NCBI GenBank assembly: GCA_964534325.1
Contig: CAZHOR010000014.1
Span: 1-64,000 of the forward strand
Direction of reading: 5' to 3'
Length of the DNA: 64,000 nt
From: JdFR-22 sp964534325
GTDB lineage: Archaea; Halobacteriota; Archaeoglobi; Archaeoglobales; Archaeoglobaceae
Made by a program: the position numbers and the translations under genes
Notes under the pieces: generated by a model
What the model saw: the letters and a program-made list of their open reading frames with translations, nothing else
Databases searched by the model: none
Told to the model about the DNA's origin: nothing
In this document: positions 17,050-25,726 of the stretch, one piece after another
Layout: the number at the start of each line of letters is the position of its first letter
How positions within the stretch are numbered: position 1 is the first letter of the stretch

Positions 17050-17229
17050 GTTCTCACAACAGGTTTTTTATTGAGTTTCTTGGATATTAGTGCTGCTCTG
17101 AGTACTCTGTCTTGTTTTCTGGATGGAGATATAAATTTTTCTCCATGGGCTTTTGCCATATTTCTTTATATATTCTACTTGGGGCTGTCCTATGTCAATT
17201 TAAATTTTTCTCTGCAATTTTATTATGAT

Positions 17230-18513
17230 TTAATAAATTTCGGGAAATTTATATGCGGGTGTTTCTTCGAAAGTATATTGTATGGTGTTGAATTGTTCCT
17301 TGAGCTCCTGCACTTCTCCAAGTATCTTTTCTTCGCCCTTATTGTCATTCAATGCATCCCAGATTATCTCCGCAAGTCTCTCCATTTCGTTCTCTTTCAT
17401 ACCTAATCTGGTAACTTCCTGAACACCTATCCTTATTCCCGAAGGATTCTTGCTCTCTTCTATCTTGTCCCAGGGAAGCAGGTTCTTATTGAGGATTATT
17501 CCCATCCTCTCCAGATCGTTGGCAACAGGGTCACCGCCGCCAAAGTCACTGACATCCACCGCTACCTGATGGGATCTGGTAAACCCTACTTTTTCCCCAA
17601 TGACGTTAAAGCCCAGCTCATGCATTCTTTCAGCCAGCTTCTGTGAATTTTTAACTACCTGAGCAGCATACTGCTTACCGAATTCCTTCATCTCCATGGC
17701 CGCTATAGCATAACCCGCAAGAGTATTCAGATGATGGTTGCTGACCACTCCGGGGAATACAGCGGTATCGATCTTCTTTGCCAGTTCTGCCTTGGAGAGG
17801 ATGACTGCTCTCTGGGGACCGAAGAAGGTCTTGTGGGCTGAAGCGGTCAATAGGTCAGCTCCCTCCTTCATCGGTTGCTGGAACTGACCACCTGCGATCA
17901 ATCCAAGGACATGACTTCCGTCGTATACAACTCTAGCATCGATCTCATTTGCTATCTCTGCCATCTCTTTAACGGGTTGAGGGAACAGGATCAAGCTGGA
18001 ACCCAGAACAAATAATCTGGGCTTCTCCTTCATGGCGATCTTCCTGGCCTCATCAACATCAATATTGAGCGTGTCATGGTCAAAAGGATAATAAAGAACA
18101 TTCAAACCTCTGATCCCCGCAGCAGATATCCTGTCATGTGATATATGGCCGCCGCAGGGAACCGATAGCGACATTATAGTGTCATTGATCCTGGTTAAGG
18201 CAAAAAATGCCGCAATATTTGCAGAGACACCTGAAGTTGGCTGGACATTGACGTGCTCTGCACTGAAGAGGTCTTTGGTGAGTCGGATGGCAATATCTTC
18301 CATCTCGTCAATATACTGGCACCCTTGGTAGAATCTTTTACCTACCTTACCTTCTGCATACCTATGACCGAGATCGGATATGTAACACCTTCTTACCGCC
18401 ATGCTGGTCAAGTTCTCGCTTGCGATCAAAGGAATTGATTGATGAAAATACTCAGTATGTCTTTTTATAATATCGTAAATATTAGAGGGCTTGTTTTCAG
18501 TCTGCTCTTTCAT
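17230..18513 (-). CDS. glyA: Serine hydroxymethyltransferase
   Basis: A 427-residue PLP enzyme interconverting serine and glycine with a tetrahydropterin one-carbon carrier. Visible family blocks: LIASENLTS near residue 34, LGHRYAEGKVGKRFYQGC, VNVQPTSGVSAN, VVYDGSHVLGLI, the PLP lysine in TASAHKTFFGPQRA (the usual form is TTTTHKTLRGPRGG), and GIRIGVQEVTRLGM near the C-terminus. The altered lysine motif is like that of archaeal SHMTs that use tetrahydromethanopterin-type pterins; the pterin choice is inference. Monocistronic; start ATG 18513. Confidence 0.9.
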   Translation of the reverse strand: MKEQTENKPSNIYDIIKRHTEYFHQSIPLIASENLTSMAVRRCYISDLGHRYAEGKVGKRFYQGCQYIDEMEDIAIRLTKDLFSAEHVNVQPTSGVSANIAAFFALTRINDTIMSLSVPCGGHISHDRISAAGIRGLNVLYYPFDHDTLNIDVDEARKIAMKEKPRLFVLGSSLILFPQPVKEMAEIANEIDARVVYDGSHVLGLIAGGQFQQPMKEGADLLTASAHKTFFGPQRAVILSKAELAKKIDTAVFPGVVSNHHLNTLAGYAIAAMEMKEFGKQYAAQVVKNSQKLAERMHELGFNVIGEKVGFTRSHQVAVDVSDFGGGDPVANDLERMGIILNKNLLPWDKIEESKNPSGIRIGVQEVTRLGMKENEMERLAEIIWDALNDNKGEEKILGEVQELKEQFNTIQYTFEETPAYKFPEIY

Positions 18514-18668
18514 GAAGCTTGCTCATGCTGAGATTATTTAATAGTTTTGTCATCTACACATCTCACAATTATGGAGTATGCAACCCTCGTTCCATTATAA
18601 ATCTTCTAAATAGCGATAATAATAAGTAGCCTGTAGGAACCCGTAAAGAAAGAGAATAAGGTGACATC

Positions 18669-18986
18669 ATGAAAGTGGAATTGACCTACAAAATAGTTTA
18701 CGCGTTGTTCATATTCTTGTTCGTCATTGTGCTGGCACTGTCACTTACAACTATAGATTCCAGTTTTATCACCAGTTACTCTGTTTTCGGGGTCATACTG
18801 AGTTCAGCCATATACGTAATCGATTCCAGATTCTTTGGCCAACCCGAAGTGAAACAAAGAGAGATCAAACTGGAGAGCAAATCGGATATAAACAAGATCC
18901 TGGACCAAAGGATCTGGTTGTTCTGGAGCTTTGTACTATTCCTGGGGGTAGGGTTCATCATTCTCTTCGGCCCAAAAGTATTCTAG
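18669..18986 (+). CDS. Small three-helix membrane protein
   Basis: A 105-residue protein with three predicted membrane helices (about residues 8-27, 33-50 and 79-102) and a charged cytosolic loop of about 25 residues with SRFFGQPEVKQREIKLESK. No family was recognised. A ggtga ribosome-binding site lies five bases before ATG 18669. It stands alone between glyA and the COG3199 kinase gene. The function is unknown. Confidence 0.65.
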   Translation: MKVELTYKIVYALFIFLFVIVLALSLTTIDSSFITSYSVFGVILSSAIYVIDSRFFGQPEVKQREIKLESKSDINKILDQRIWLFWSFVLFLGVGFIILFGPKVF

Positions 18987-19130
18987 TTGCACATCCCCTT
19001 CAATGTTTATATAACCAGTAACTGATAACCGGTGACCGAAACTAAGGGAGTGTAATAGATTATTGAGATTAAGAGGGCTGTGTTTTAAGGCAATAAGCTT
19101 AAAATGGATTTATATTTTACATTTCAGGTT

Positions 19131-20354
19131 TTAGATTATCTCTATGGGCCTTTGCTGATTGAACCCCGTTATTACTGCGATACTTCCTTTCAGCTCATGG
19201 TCCAGTTGTGAGTCGCCGGTATCCACTCTAAGTTTTCCCATCTGCTGAAGTTTGTTTGTGGTGGCTATCACCAGAATATTTTCTTTTCCCACTTCTTTGA
19301 TGACAGCTGGGCTTATCTGCTGGTTCCCTCTCCCCAATAAGAATCCCTGCCCGCCGATGGGAGTTACAACTATCTTTGCCCGTTTACCCTTTATGGTTGA
19401 GAGTATCTTATCTTCGTTAACGTCCTTGGCAACCAGCTTTCCGTTATGGACGATATCCACTCCCAGCAAACTCTTATCTATCCCCAGTATCCTGCTTAGG
19501 GCGTGAACGGTTGAGCCGGGGCCCAGAATGTAGATGTGGTCGCTGTTATCGTTCATCATGTGGTATAAGTGTTGGGCTATATCCATCTGGTTCTCCAGCT
19601 CGTCGCTCATGGTGGCCCGCTTCTTGGATTGCACCAGCCCTGGTTCAAAGGGTGTTGATAGGTAGCCTACAAGGTCTGCCGATAATCTGCCTTTTCTGAA
19701 CTCGTCTTCGTCTATGTCCATTATCTCCGTGGTGACCAGGGGTAGGCCGGTTCTGATATTCTTCATGATTATTTGGGCTGCGGATTGAGGGTTTACGGCG
19801 AAAACACCCGAATACATCTTGACTCCGGAGGGGACCCCTATTACCGGTAGATTGCATTTCAGTCCAATGTAAACGTCCCGAGCCGTTCCGTCACCTCCTA
19901 CAAAGAGTAGCAGGTCGGCTTTTTGGGAAAGCAGGGATGCAGCCTCTCTGGTATCGTCTGCAGTGGTTTGAGAAGAAGTGGATGTGGACTTAGACCCCAT
20001 CACTGTGGGCTCGAATCCGGCTTCTCTGGCTTCATTTTCTCCCATATCCCCGGGGTATGTCATCAAGTCGAAGGCGTTCTTCAGCTCCGAGAGGGCATTT
20101 AGTGTCTCTACAGCTCTTTTTGGGGATACTGGAACTGCTCCCAGTCTTCTGGCTTCATCAAGAATATCCTGACTGGTCCCTTTCAGGCCTACCCGCCCTC
20201 CCATTCCTGCGATGGGGTTCACTATTAATCCTAATTTGATCTTTCTCGATAGACGGGTATATTCCTGATATCCGTGAGTAATCCCAAACCCATATAAAGA
20301 CCTCAGTATTTTTTCTACTTCTTCCTGTTTATCTTCCATATTTACACTTGCCAT
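19131..20354 (-). CDS. COG3199-type ATP-NAD kinase-like protein
   Basis: A 407-residue protein of the ATP-NAD/diacylglycerol kinase superfamily. LGLIVNPIAGMGG at about residue 47 and the kinase motif LFVGGDGTARDV at about 152 are both present, with a long C-terminal region (SPAVIKEVGKENILVIATTNKL) typical of COG3199/AcoX-like members. These are predicted to phosphorylate NAD or a related substrate, but the true substrate is not settled. An N-terminal extension of about 40 residues precedes the kinase fold. Start at ATG 20354 or the in-frame ATG five codons later. Divergent from the TrpB2 gene. Confidence 0.82.
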   Translation of the reverse strand: MASVNMEDKQEEVEKILRSLYGFGITHGYQEYTRLSRKIKLGLIVNPIAGMGGRVGLKGTSQDILDEARRLGAVPVSPKRAVETLNALSELKNAFDLMTYPGDMGENEAREAGFEPTVMGSKSTSTSSQTTADDTREAASLLSQKADLLLFVGGDGTARDVYIGLKCNLPVIGVPSGVKMYSGVFAVNPQSAAQIIMKNIRTGLPLVTTEIMDIDEDEFRKGRLSADLVGYLSTPFEPGLVQSKKRATMSDELENQMDIAQHLYHMMNDNSDHIYILGPGSTVHALSRILGIDKSLLGVDIVHNGKLVAKDVNEDKILSTIKGKRAKIVVTPIGGQGFLLGRGNQQISPAVIKEVGKENILVIATTNKLQQMGKLRVDTGDSQLDHELKGSIAVITGFNQQRPIEII

Positions 20355-20386
20355 GATTATTGATATTATAGGGGTAAATACATTAA

Positions 20387-20400
20387 CTTTTTAAATGTTT
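20387..20400 (+). promoter_or_regulatory. TATA box of the trpB2 gene
   Basis: The AT-rich element around actttttaaatgtt lies 18-31 bp before ATG 20418. No Shine-Dalgarno sequence is visible, so the transcript is probably leaderless. The same 63-bp gap serves the divergent COG3199 gene. Confidence 0.4.
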
Positions 20401-20417
20401 AAGTAACTTTTCCACTC

Positions 20418-21815
20418 ATGTCCACTACTACTAAGATACTACTGGATGAAGAAGAGATACCCAAGAAATGGTACAATATAAACCCCGATCTTCCTAAACC
20501 GCTACCACCACCTATTGATCCTTCTACCAAAGAACCGATCAAACCAGAGGCGCTGGAGAGGGTTTTTGCCAAAGAATTAATCAAACAGGAACTAAGTCAA
20601 GACCGCTGGATAGACATCCCGGAGGAAGTGCGTGACGTTTACAGGATCTGGAGGCCTGCACCTCTTATAAGGGCAGTTAAGCTTGAACAGAAGCTCAACA
20701 CCCCTGCAAAGATCTACTATAAGTGGGAAGGTGTCAGCCCACCAGGCTCTCACAAGCCCAATACGGCTGTGGCTCAGGCGTACTACAACAAAAAACAGGG
20801 TATAGACAAGCTCAGCACCGAAACCGGAGCTGGCCAATGGGGAAGTGCGCTGGCCTTCGGTGGAAGGATGTTCGACCTGGACATAACGGTTTATATGGTG
20901 AGGATAAGTTATGATCAAAAGCCCTACAGGAAGAGCATGATGACCATCTGGGACGCCAATGTGACCCCCAGCCCCAGCGAAAAAACCAGTTTTGGAAGAA
21001 GTTTGCTGGAAAAAGACCCCAACCATCCGGGTAGCCTTGGTATAGCCATAAGCGAAGCCATTGAAGAGGCAGTTACCCACGAAGGAGTCAGATACACCCT
21101 GGGAAGTGTGCTGGGACACGTTATTCTGCATCAGACCGTTCAGGGACTGGAATGCATAAAGCAATTCGAATCCATCGACGAGTACCCGGATATCGTTGCC
21201 GGATGTGTGGGAGGAGGAAGCAGCTTTTCAGGACTGACATTCCCCTTCTACCACCACAAGAACACTGGAAAAGCACCCAAAGACGTGCAATTCGTGGGCA
21301 CCGAACCATCTTCATGTCCCACCCTCACCAAAGGAATTTACACCTACGATTTCGGTGATTCAGCCCAGATGACGCCTTTGCTGCCCATGTACTCACTCGG
21401 TTACGATTTCGTCCCACCACCCATTCATGCCGGCGGTTTGAGATATCACGGAGATTCCCCTCCTCTATGCCTAATGGCAAAAGAGGGAGAGATGAGTGCC
21501 GTAGCCTACGACCAAACAGACGTCTTTGAAGCCGCGGTAATGTTCGCACAGACCGAGGGACACATACCGGCTCCCGAACCATCTCACACCATCAGATACG
21601 TCATCGACGAAGCAATGAGATGCAAACAAACTGGCGAGGAGAAAACGATTCTGTTCAACCTCTGCGGCCACGGACACTTCGACATGGGCGCATACAACGA
21701 GTACTTCGAAGGCAACCTCAAACCATGGGAGTATCCTCAAGAGAAAGTGGAAGCATCCATCAAGAAAATGCAAGAAGACTTCCCGTGGATAAAAGACCTA
21801 CCATACCTCAAATAA
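20418..21815 (+). CDS. trpB2: Tryptophan synthase beta chain, type 2
   Basis: A 465-residue PLP enzyme of the TrpB2 class, converting indole and serine to tryptophan. The PLP lysine is Lys113 in GSHKPNTAV, the N-terminal RPAPLIRA loop is present, and the glycine loop GCVGGGSSFSG binds the cofactor phosphate. The length and the extended N-terminus (about 80 residues before the barrel) are those of TrpB2 rather than of the TrpA-partnered TrpB1. It is not next to other trp genes, typical for TrpB2, which acts alone as an indole rescue enzyme. It is followed by a T-run terminator. Confidence 0.92.
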   Translation: MSTTTKILLDEEEIPKKWYNINPDLPKPLPPPIDPSTKEPIKPEALERVFAKELIKQELSQDRWIDIPEEVRDVYRIWRPAPLIRAVKLEQKLNTPAKIYYKWEGVSPPGSHKPNTAVAQAYYNKKQGIDKLSTETGAGQWGSALAFGGRMFDLDITVYMVRISYDQKPYRKSMMTIWDANVTPSPSEKTSFGRSLLEKDPNHPGSLGIAISEAIEEAVTHEGVRYTLGSVLGHVILHQTVQGLECIKQFESIDEYPDIVAGCVGGGSSFSGLTFPFYHHKNTGKAPKDVQFVGTEPSSCPTLTKGIYTYDFGDSAQMTPLLPMYSLGYDFVPPPIHAGGLRYHGDSPPLCLMAKEGEMSAVAYDQTDVFEAAVMFAQTEGHIPAPEPSHTIRYVIDEAMRCKQTGEEKTILFNLCGHGHFDMGAYNEYFEGNLKPWEYPQEKVEASIKKMQEDFPWIKDLPYLK

Positions 21816-21849
21816 CCCCACTTTTTTATTTTACCGTTACTTTACTGAT

Positions 21850-22170
21850 ATGCGATATGTGAAATCCATAATAAGGAAATAGCGGACTTTTTGCTGGACG
21901 AGTTGGGAGCTTGATTTCTCAAAAGCTGATGTTGCTAAAGAGATCGGGTCAAACTGGAAAACAGTAAACGAAATATGGCCTAAACTTGATTACTTTGTTC
22001 TTGTGGAATACACAAGGACAGTGAACAGAGCTAAAATGTACAGAGTAAACAAAAACTCGCTAATGAAAACATTGAAGAAGTTAGATATGGAGATTCTATC
22101 TATTTTAGATGAAAAAGATGTTCAGGACACGGACACGGAACCTGAAGTTACTGTAGCCAACAAACCTTAG
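21850..22170 (+). pseudogene. Frameshifted winged-helix protein gene
   Basis: Reading from ATG 21850 gives MRYVKSIIRK, then a stop at 21880. The continuation EIADFLLDELGA is found in another frame (21876-21911), and DFSKADVAKEIGSNWKTVN onward returns to the first frame and runs to a stop at 22168-22170. Joined, these give a plausible ~100-residue winged-helix DNA-binding domain (IADFLLDEL, then a KADVAKEIGSNWKTVNEIW recognition helix) with a basic wing. Two compensating shifts are needed, so it is a decayed gene or reflects sequence error. No named family was assigned. Confidence 0.6.
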
Positions 22171-22362
22171 AATTAGAACTCGCAACAATATTTATTCCAA
22201 CCATGAAATTTTGCGACCCTGGCTCGAGCGCAATAGAAATTACAATTTCTTCCAACAATAGAAATTATAGTGGAATGGAGTGGAACGGGAATCATGAGGT
22301 GAAAATTAGAAATTACGACCCCCCTTCTCTCTGCCAGTGGTGAACCCGAAAATCCTTCCTGC
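22171..22362. other. Non-coding patch with short AT-rich repeats
   Basis: No gene is visible here. The 12-mer caatagaaatta occurs at 22231-22242 and 22256-22267, and a similar ttagaaattac follows about 40 bases later. A hairpin is possible between ctctctgc (22327-22334) and gcagagag (22361-22368), the second arm running into the first copy of the 148-bp repeat. The element may be a remnant of a mobile or structured sequence. Confidence 0.35.
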
Positions 22363-22709
22363 AGAGAGGGTTGGAAGAAAGATCAGAAGGTACACTAGAG
22401 AATATGATCTCCCCCAGCTTCAGAAAGCTGGACCATCACAAGGAGGTATTTCGCTTCGCTCAATACTTCCCTAATGTACTTCTAGTGTAATTTCTGAAAA
22501 ATCTACTTCAAGAGAGGGTTGGAAGAAAGATCAGAAGGTACACTAGAGAATATGATCTCCCCCAGCTTCAGAAAGCTGGACCATCACAAGGAGGTATTTC
22601 GCTTCGCTCAATACTTCCCTAATGTACTTCTAGTGTAATTTCTGAAAAATCTACTTCAAGAGAGGGTTGGAAGAAAGATCAGAAGGTACACTAGAGAATA
22701 TGATCTCCC
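22363..22709. repeat. 148-bp tandem repeat (two identical copies plus a partial third)
   Basis: Copy 1 is 22363-22510 and copy 2 is 22511-22658, identical at every base; a third copy begins at 22659 and matches through 22709. Each full unit contains an imperfect long inverted repeat: agaaggtacactaga pairs with tctagtgtaatttct (14 of 15 positions counting one G-U). Inside it sit two further hairpins, ccagctt/aagctgg and ggaggtatt/aatacttcc. The unit therefore folds as a three-way junction. No protein is encoded. Candidates are a structured RNA, a palindromic miniature element, or a recombination target. Confidence 0.85.
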
Positions 22710-22764
22710 TCCCATACTTTCAGGTCACTCGTGTTGGTTATCTTCACTTTGACATATCCCTTAT

Positions 22765-23295
22765 ATGCGCTTCAATGTGAGCTGGGTGGGGAGGTGTATT
22801 CGGTGGAGCTTCCTCAAATGTTTATATCCCCAGTCAGAAGAGTTCGATCAAGGGAAACTCGAAATCGGTCTGTGGGCAGAGAGGGTTGCCCGGCAGAAGC
22901 TGGATCCATATTACCCTAGAAGGGGTAGGAACAAGCATCTGCATTTCCAGGGTTTCATTTTATCCGGTAGGGCTGATTTCGTTGTTAAGGGTTATGTTGT
23001 GGAGGTCAAGAAGTCCAACCTCAGGTATAAGAGGCCGGAATGGTTTGCCCAGCTCAACCTATATCTTTTGATGGAGAATAAGGAACTTGGAATGCTGCTT
23101 GAGGTGGGAGACGAGAGGTCCAGGATTACCAGGGTTAAGTTCTCTCCCCGGCTGGCAAAGGAAAGTATTGAATATTTCTGGCTCCTAAGGAATTATGTAG
23201 GGGAACACAAGATACCTAAAGTACCCAGAAGCAGGAGTTGCTGGTTCTGCGGTTATAAAACTCTCTGCATGAAAATGGGTAAAGAAGGTGAATAA
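22765..23295 (+). CDS. Cas4-like PD-(D/E)xK nuclease with Fe-S cysteines
   Basis: A 176-residue protein with the RecB/Cas4 fold. Catalytic residues appear in GRADFV (Asp) and YVVEVKKS (Glu-x-Lys), with a QLNLYLL segment as motif QxxxY. One Cys near residue 19 (KCLYPQS) and three in SCWFCGYKTLC form the four-Cys pattern that holds a [4Fe-4S] cluster in Cas4 and Dna2/AddB. No other cas gene or CRISPR array occurs in this window, so it is a solitary Cas4-like nuclease, possibly a DNA-repair exonuclease. It overlaps the next gene by 8 bp. The ORF opens just after the 148-bp repeat array. Confidence 0.8.
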   Translation: MRFNVSWVGRCIRWSFLKCLYPQSEEFDQGKLEIGLWAERVARQKLDPYYPRRGRNKHLHFQGFILSGRADFVVKGYVVEVKKSNLRYKRPEWFAQLNLYLLMENKELGMLLEVGDERSRITRVKFSPRLAKESIEYFWLLRNYVGEHKIPKVPRSRSCWFCGYKTLCMKMGKEGE

Positions 23296-24025
23296 AATGG
23301 GTCCTGAAGATGAAGATGAAGCTGAAAGTGCATTTGAAGTTGCAGAGATGCTCAAAGATATCGTTGAGGATAAGAGGAGCGGCTCATCCAGAATATTGAA
23401 CAAGACCCTGGATCTGCTGGAGGTAGTTGAAGAAGAAAAACGCAGTGAGATTATGGGCATAATAGTTAACGCTCACCCCTCTATGGCCGGCCTCTCCAAC
23501 TTGTTGGGTACTATAGGTGAGAAGACCGTAAAAGAAGTTAAAGAAGAGATCGAGCAAAGCAATAACAGAACCATTAAAAACCTGCAGGAGCTGGTGAAGG
23601 GTAAGTCGGTTGTTGCCATGAGCAGGAGCCATATAACCGAGCAGGGCATGGTGACTGCCTCAAAGATAATAGTATTATTATCCGAGCCCGGAGGAGAGGG
23701 AAGAGACACCGCCAATTATCTGGAGGAGCAGAGGATTAAGGTAGAGACCGTTTTTGATGCTGAAATGGGTTACGCTGTCAGGGAGTGCGATATGGTTGTG
23801 GTGGGAGCGGACACCCTTCTACCCCACGGATTCGTGAATAAGGTGGGGACCTTGCCTCTGGCATTGACCGCCAGACACTTCGCTTCACCATTTTATGTTG
23901 CAGCTCCATCCTACAAAGCTGCACGCGAAGGTAAGGTAAAGGAACCCTTTGAATTCACGCCCTCTGACCTTGTTACTGCCGTGATAACGGAAAGAGGAAA
24001 ATTAGAGCTTGAGAACCTGTTTTAA
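23288..24025 (+). CDS. eIF2B alpha/beta/delta-like protein
   Basis: A 245-residue protein of the eIF2B/ribose-1,5-bisphosphate isomerase superfamily. SRSHITEQGMV corresponds to the conserved mid-domain loop, and VVVGADTLLPHGFVNKVGT followed by FYVAAPSYKA is the family's core block. The catalytic Cys motif of the isomerases was not seen, and at 245 residues it is shorter than they are (about 310-330), so it is more likely a regulatory homologue than an isomerase. The N-terminus is acidic. It is translationally coupled to the Cas4-like gene, an unexpected pairing. Confidence 0.8.
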   Translation: MNKMGPEDEDEAESAFEVAEMLKDIVEDKRSGSSRILNKTLDLLEVVEEEKRSEIMGIIVNAHPSMAGLSNLLGTIGEKTVKEVKEEIEQSNNRTIKNLQELVKGKSVVAMSRSHITEQGMVTASKIIVLLSEPGGEGRDTANYLEEQRIKVETVFDAEMGYAVRECDMVVVGADTLLPHGFVNKVGTLPLALTARHFASPFYVAAPSYKAAREGKVKEPFEFTPSDLVTAVITERGKLELENLF

Positions 24026-24047
24026 CTGTTTTTAGCTATAATTCAAG

Positions 24048-25004
24048 CTAAACCAGTTCTTTGAGGTCCATTTTGCTGTAGAGGATTTTGGCGTCCTCAA
24101 TCCCATTGAATTGCATTACGTTATTCTTTATCTCTTCGATGGGGTCTTTGTTTACGGCGTGGACCATAAAGTAGATGGGGTATTCCCAGTTACCGATGAT
24201 CTTCCTCTCTACAAGATGAGTTATCTGGGGGACATTGTCCAGGAGCCGGAAGATTATTTCGTTGATATTCTCTCCGGGCTTAATCACCGTCATCCCGTTT
24301 TCCTGGATGCCGATCTTTCTTTCGGAGAGGACTCCGCTGAAGTCTCTAAAAACTCCCTTCTCTATCAGCTCTTTTATCAGGTCAACGATCTCTTCTTCAG
24401 AGTAGCCGTATCCGTTCAATCTCTTGAAGGGTTTCTCTTCAACGGGCAGGTCGCCAAGCTGTTTGAGTAGATTGATGTCCAGACCCAGGTCATCCACATA
24501 AGGCACTTCTTCCTGCTCGCCACCTTTGTTGCTCCACGAGACCCCCTTGTAGAGGTCGTATTTCACGTCCATCTTGTACACCCGTCGGGTGGGAAGAATA
24601 ACGTAATTTTGGACCCCGCATCTCTTCATCAGCTCGTGGGTGTTCTCCACCACTTCTTCCTCACTTCTGGCTTTGATGGTGAACCACACGTTGTACAACT
24701 CATTCTCTCTCCAGAAATTGTGTTTGGGGTTTACACTGTTGATCAGACTTGCCACGTCTCTGATCCTGTTCTCTTCAACAGATGCACCGACCAGTGCGGC
24801 TTTCCCGGTCAGCTTGAGAGCCCTGTAGTTCAAGTCGGCCCCTATCCTCTTGATCACGCCTTCTTGCTTGAATTTCTTGATGGTTTTGAACAAGAAATCC
24901 TTGTCGCGATGTACCTCGTCCACCAGGTCGACAAAGGGGTTCGCTGTTAAGGGGAGGCCATATTGTAAAGCCATTAAGATTTTCTTTTCTTCAGGATTGA
25001 ACAT
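24048..25004 (-). CDS. ahbAB: Fused AhbA/AhbB-type siroheme decarboxylase
   Basis: A 318-residue protein formed of two similar Lrp/AsnC-like halves: residues 1-160 (winged helix with LPLTANPFVDLVDE and KRIGADLNYRAL) and 170-318 (a second winged helix starting LGDLPVEEKPF, then VFRDFSGVLSERKIG). The duplicated architecture with conserved GADLNYR/GVLSERK blocks is that of AhbA and AhbB, the siroheme decarboxylase of the archaeal siroheme-dependent haem route; here both are in one chain. A strong aaggagat site precedes ATG 25004. It follows the Met8-like gene by 20 bp in the same operon, giving sirohydrochlorin/siroheme steps towards b-haem, which the cytochrome b at 8417-9328 needs. Confidence 0.85.
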   Translation of the reverse strand: MFNPEEKKILMALQYGLPLTANPFVDLVDEVHRDKDFLFKTIKKFKQEGVIKRIGADLNYRALKLTGKAALVGASVEENRIRDVASLINSVNPKHNFWRENELYNVWFTIKARSEEEVVENTHELMKRCGVQNYVILPTRRVYKMDVKYDLYKGVSWSNKGGEQEEVPYVDDLGLDINLLKQLGDLPVEEKPFKRLNGYGYSEEEIVDLIKELIEKGVFRDFSGVLSERKIGIQENGMTVIKPGENINEIIFRLLDNVPQITHLVERKIIGNWEYPIYFMVHAVNKDPIEEIKNNVMQFNGIEDAKILYSKMDLKELV

Positions 25005-25024
25005 AGCAGATCTCCTTCAATAAT

Positions 25025-25726
25025 TCAGAACTGGATCCTCACAGAGCTTTCGTCGATTTCTCTTTCTCCGGAGGAGTATTCGTCTACCAGCTTTTCTGCC
25101 AGCTTTCTGGCGCCTTCTACGTCTTCTTCCTTTATAAGTCTCCTGAACTCTTCATCGTCGGCGATGACAAAATAAAGTTTCATCCTCATCTGCACTGGAA
25201 CTTCTTTGGATTTCATGTACTTTTTCAGGTGATGCATGGCCTTTAAGAAGTATATGGTCTCCTCATCTTCTTCCAGAACCTTCTGGAACTCGTCCCTAAC
25301 TTTTCTGGCCACCACACCACTCTTGCCTTCTGTAGTAACAGCGTATCTGATACCCTCGACATCACCCTCGAAGGGAACAACCACTTCAGTCCTGTTGGCA
25401 TCGTTTGCCAGGTTGACCAGAGCCTTATGTTTTCTGGCCAGCTCTTCCACTATGTTGTTTATGTCCAGATTGCCTATGGCTACGGTGACCAGATCACACC
25501 ACTCTATTAAGGGCTCCAGGACATTTCTGTCGAAAGCATCTCCTTCTATAAGCTCGACTTTGCCTTCTTTAGATAGTCCTTTGAGATCTTCATTGAAATC
25601 AATGCTGAGAACCTTAACCTTCGCCCCGGCATCAAAGAATTTCCTTGCTCTGGAGGCTCCTACACCCCCACCGCCGATGGTGAGAATTTTCTTCCCTTCA
25701 AGTTCTATGAACAACGGTATTCTCAT
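25025..25726 (-). CDS. Precorrin-2 dehydrogenase/sirohydrochlorin ferrochelatase (Met8-like)
   Basis: A 233-residue Rossmann-fold enzyme: the NAD-binding GGGGVGASRARKFFDAG near residue 18, VTVAIGNLDIN, and the family block NLANDANRTEVVVPF at about 107 are all present. The C-terminal helical dimerisation domain is complete. It oxidises precorrin-2 to sirohydrochlorin and may insert iron, giving siroheme. It is first in the operon with the ahbAB gene 20 bp downstream, linking siroheme synthesis to haem. The AT-rich aaaagttaaaaatg just upstream of the start is a plausible promoter. Confidence 0.85.
   Translation of the reverse strand: MRIPLFIELEGKKILTIGGGGVGASRARKFFDAGAKVKVLSIDFNEDLKGLSKEGKVELIEGDAFDRNVLEPLIEWCDLVTVAIGNLDINNIVEELARKHKALVNLANDANRTEVVVPFEGDVEGIRYAVTTEGKSGVVARKVRDEFQKVLEEDEETIYFLKAMHHLKKYMKSKEVPVQMRMKLYFVIADDEEFRRLIKEEDVEGARKLAEKLVDEYSSGEREIDESSVRIQF

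Noticed and set aside
22363..22709. A CRISPR array suggested by the repeated block next to a Cas4-like gene
   Set aside because: There are only two full copies, the period is 148 bp with no distinct spacers, and the units are identical throughout. No repeat-spacer structure exists.
22731..22919. 62-codon frame overlapping the start of the Cas4-like gene
   Set aside because: It shares the DNA in another frame with the Cas4-like coding sequence and lacks motifs; the Cas4-like frame has the catalytic residues.
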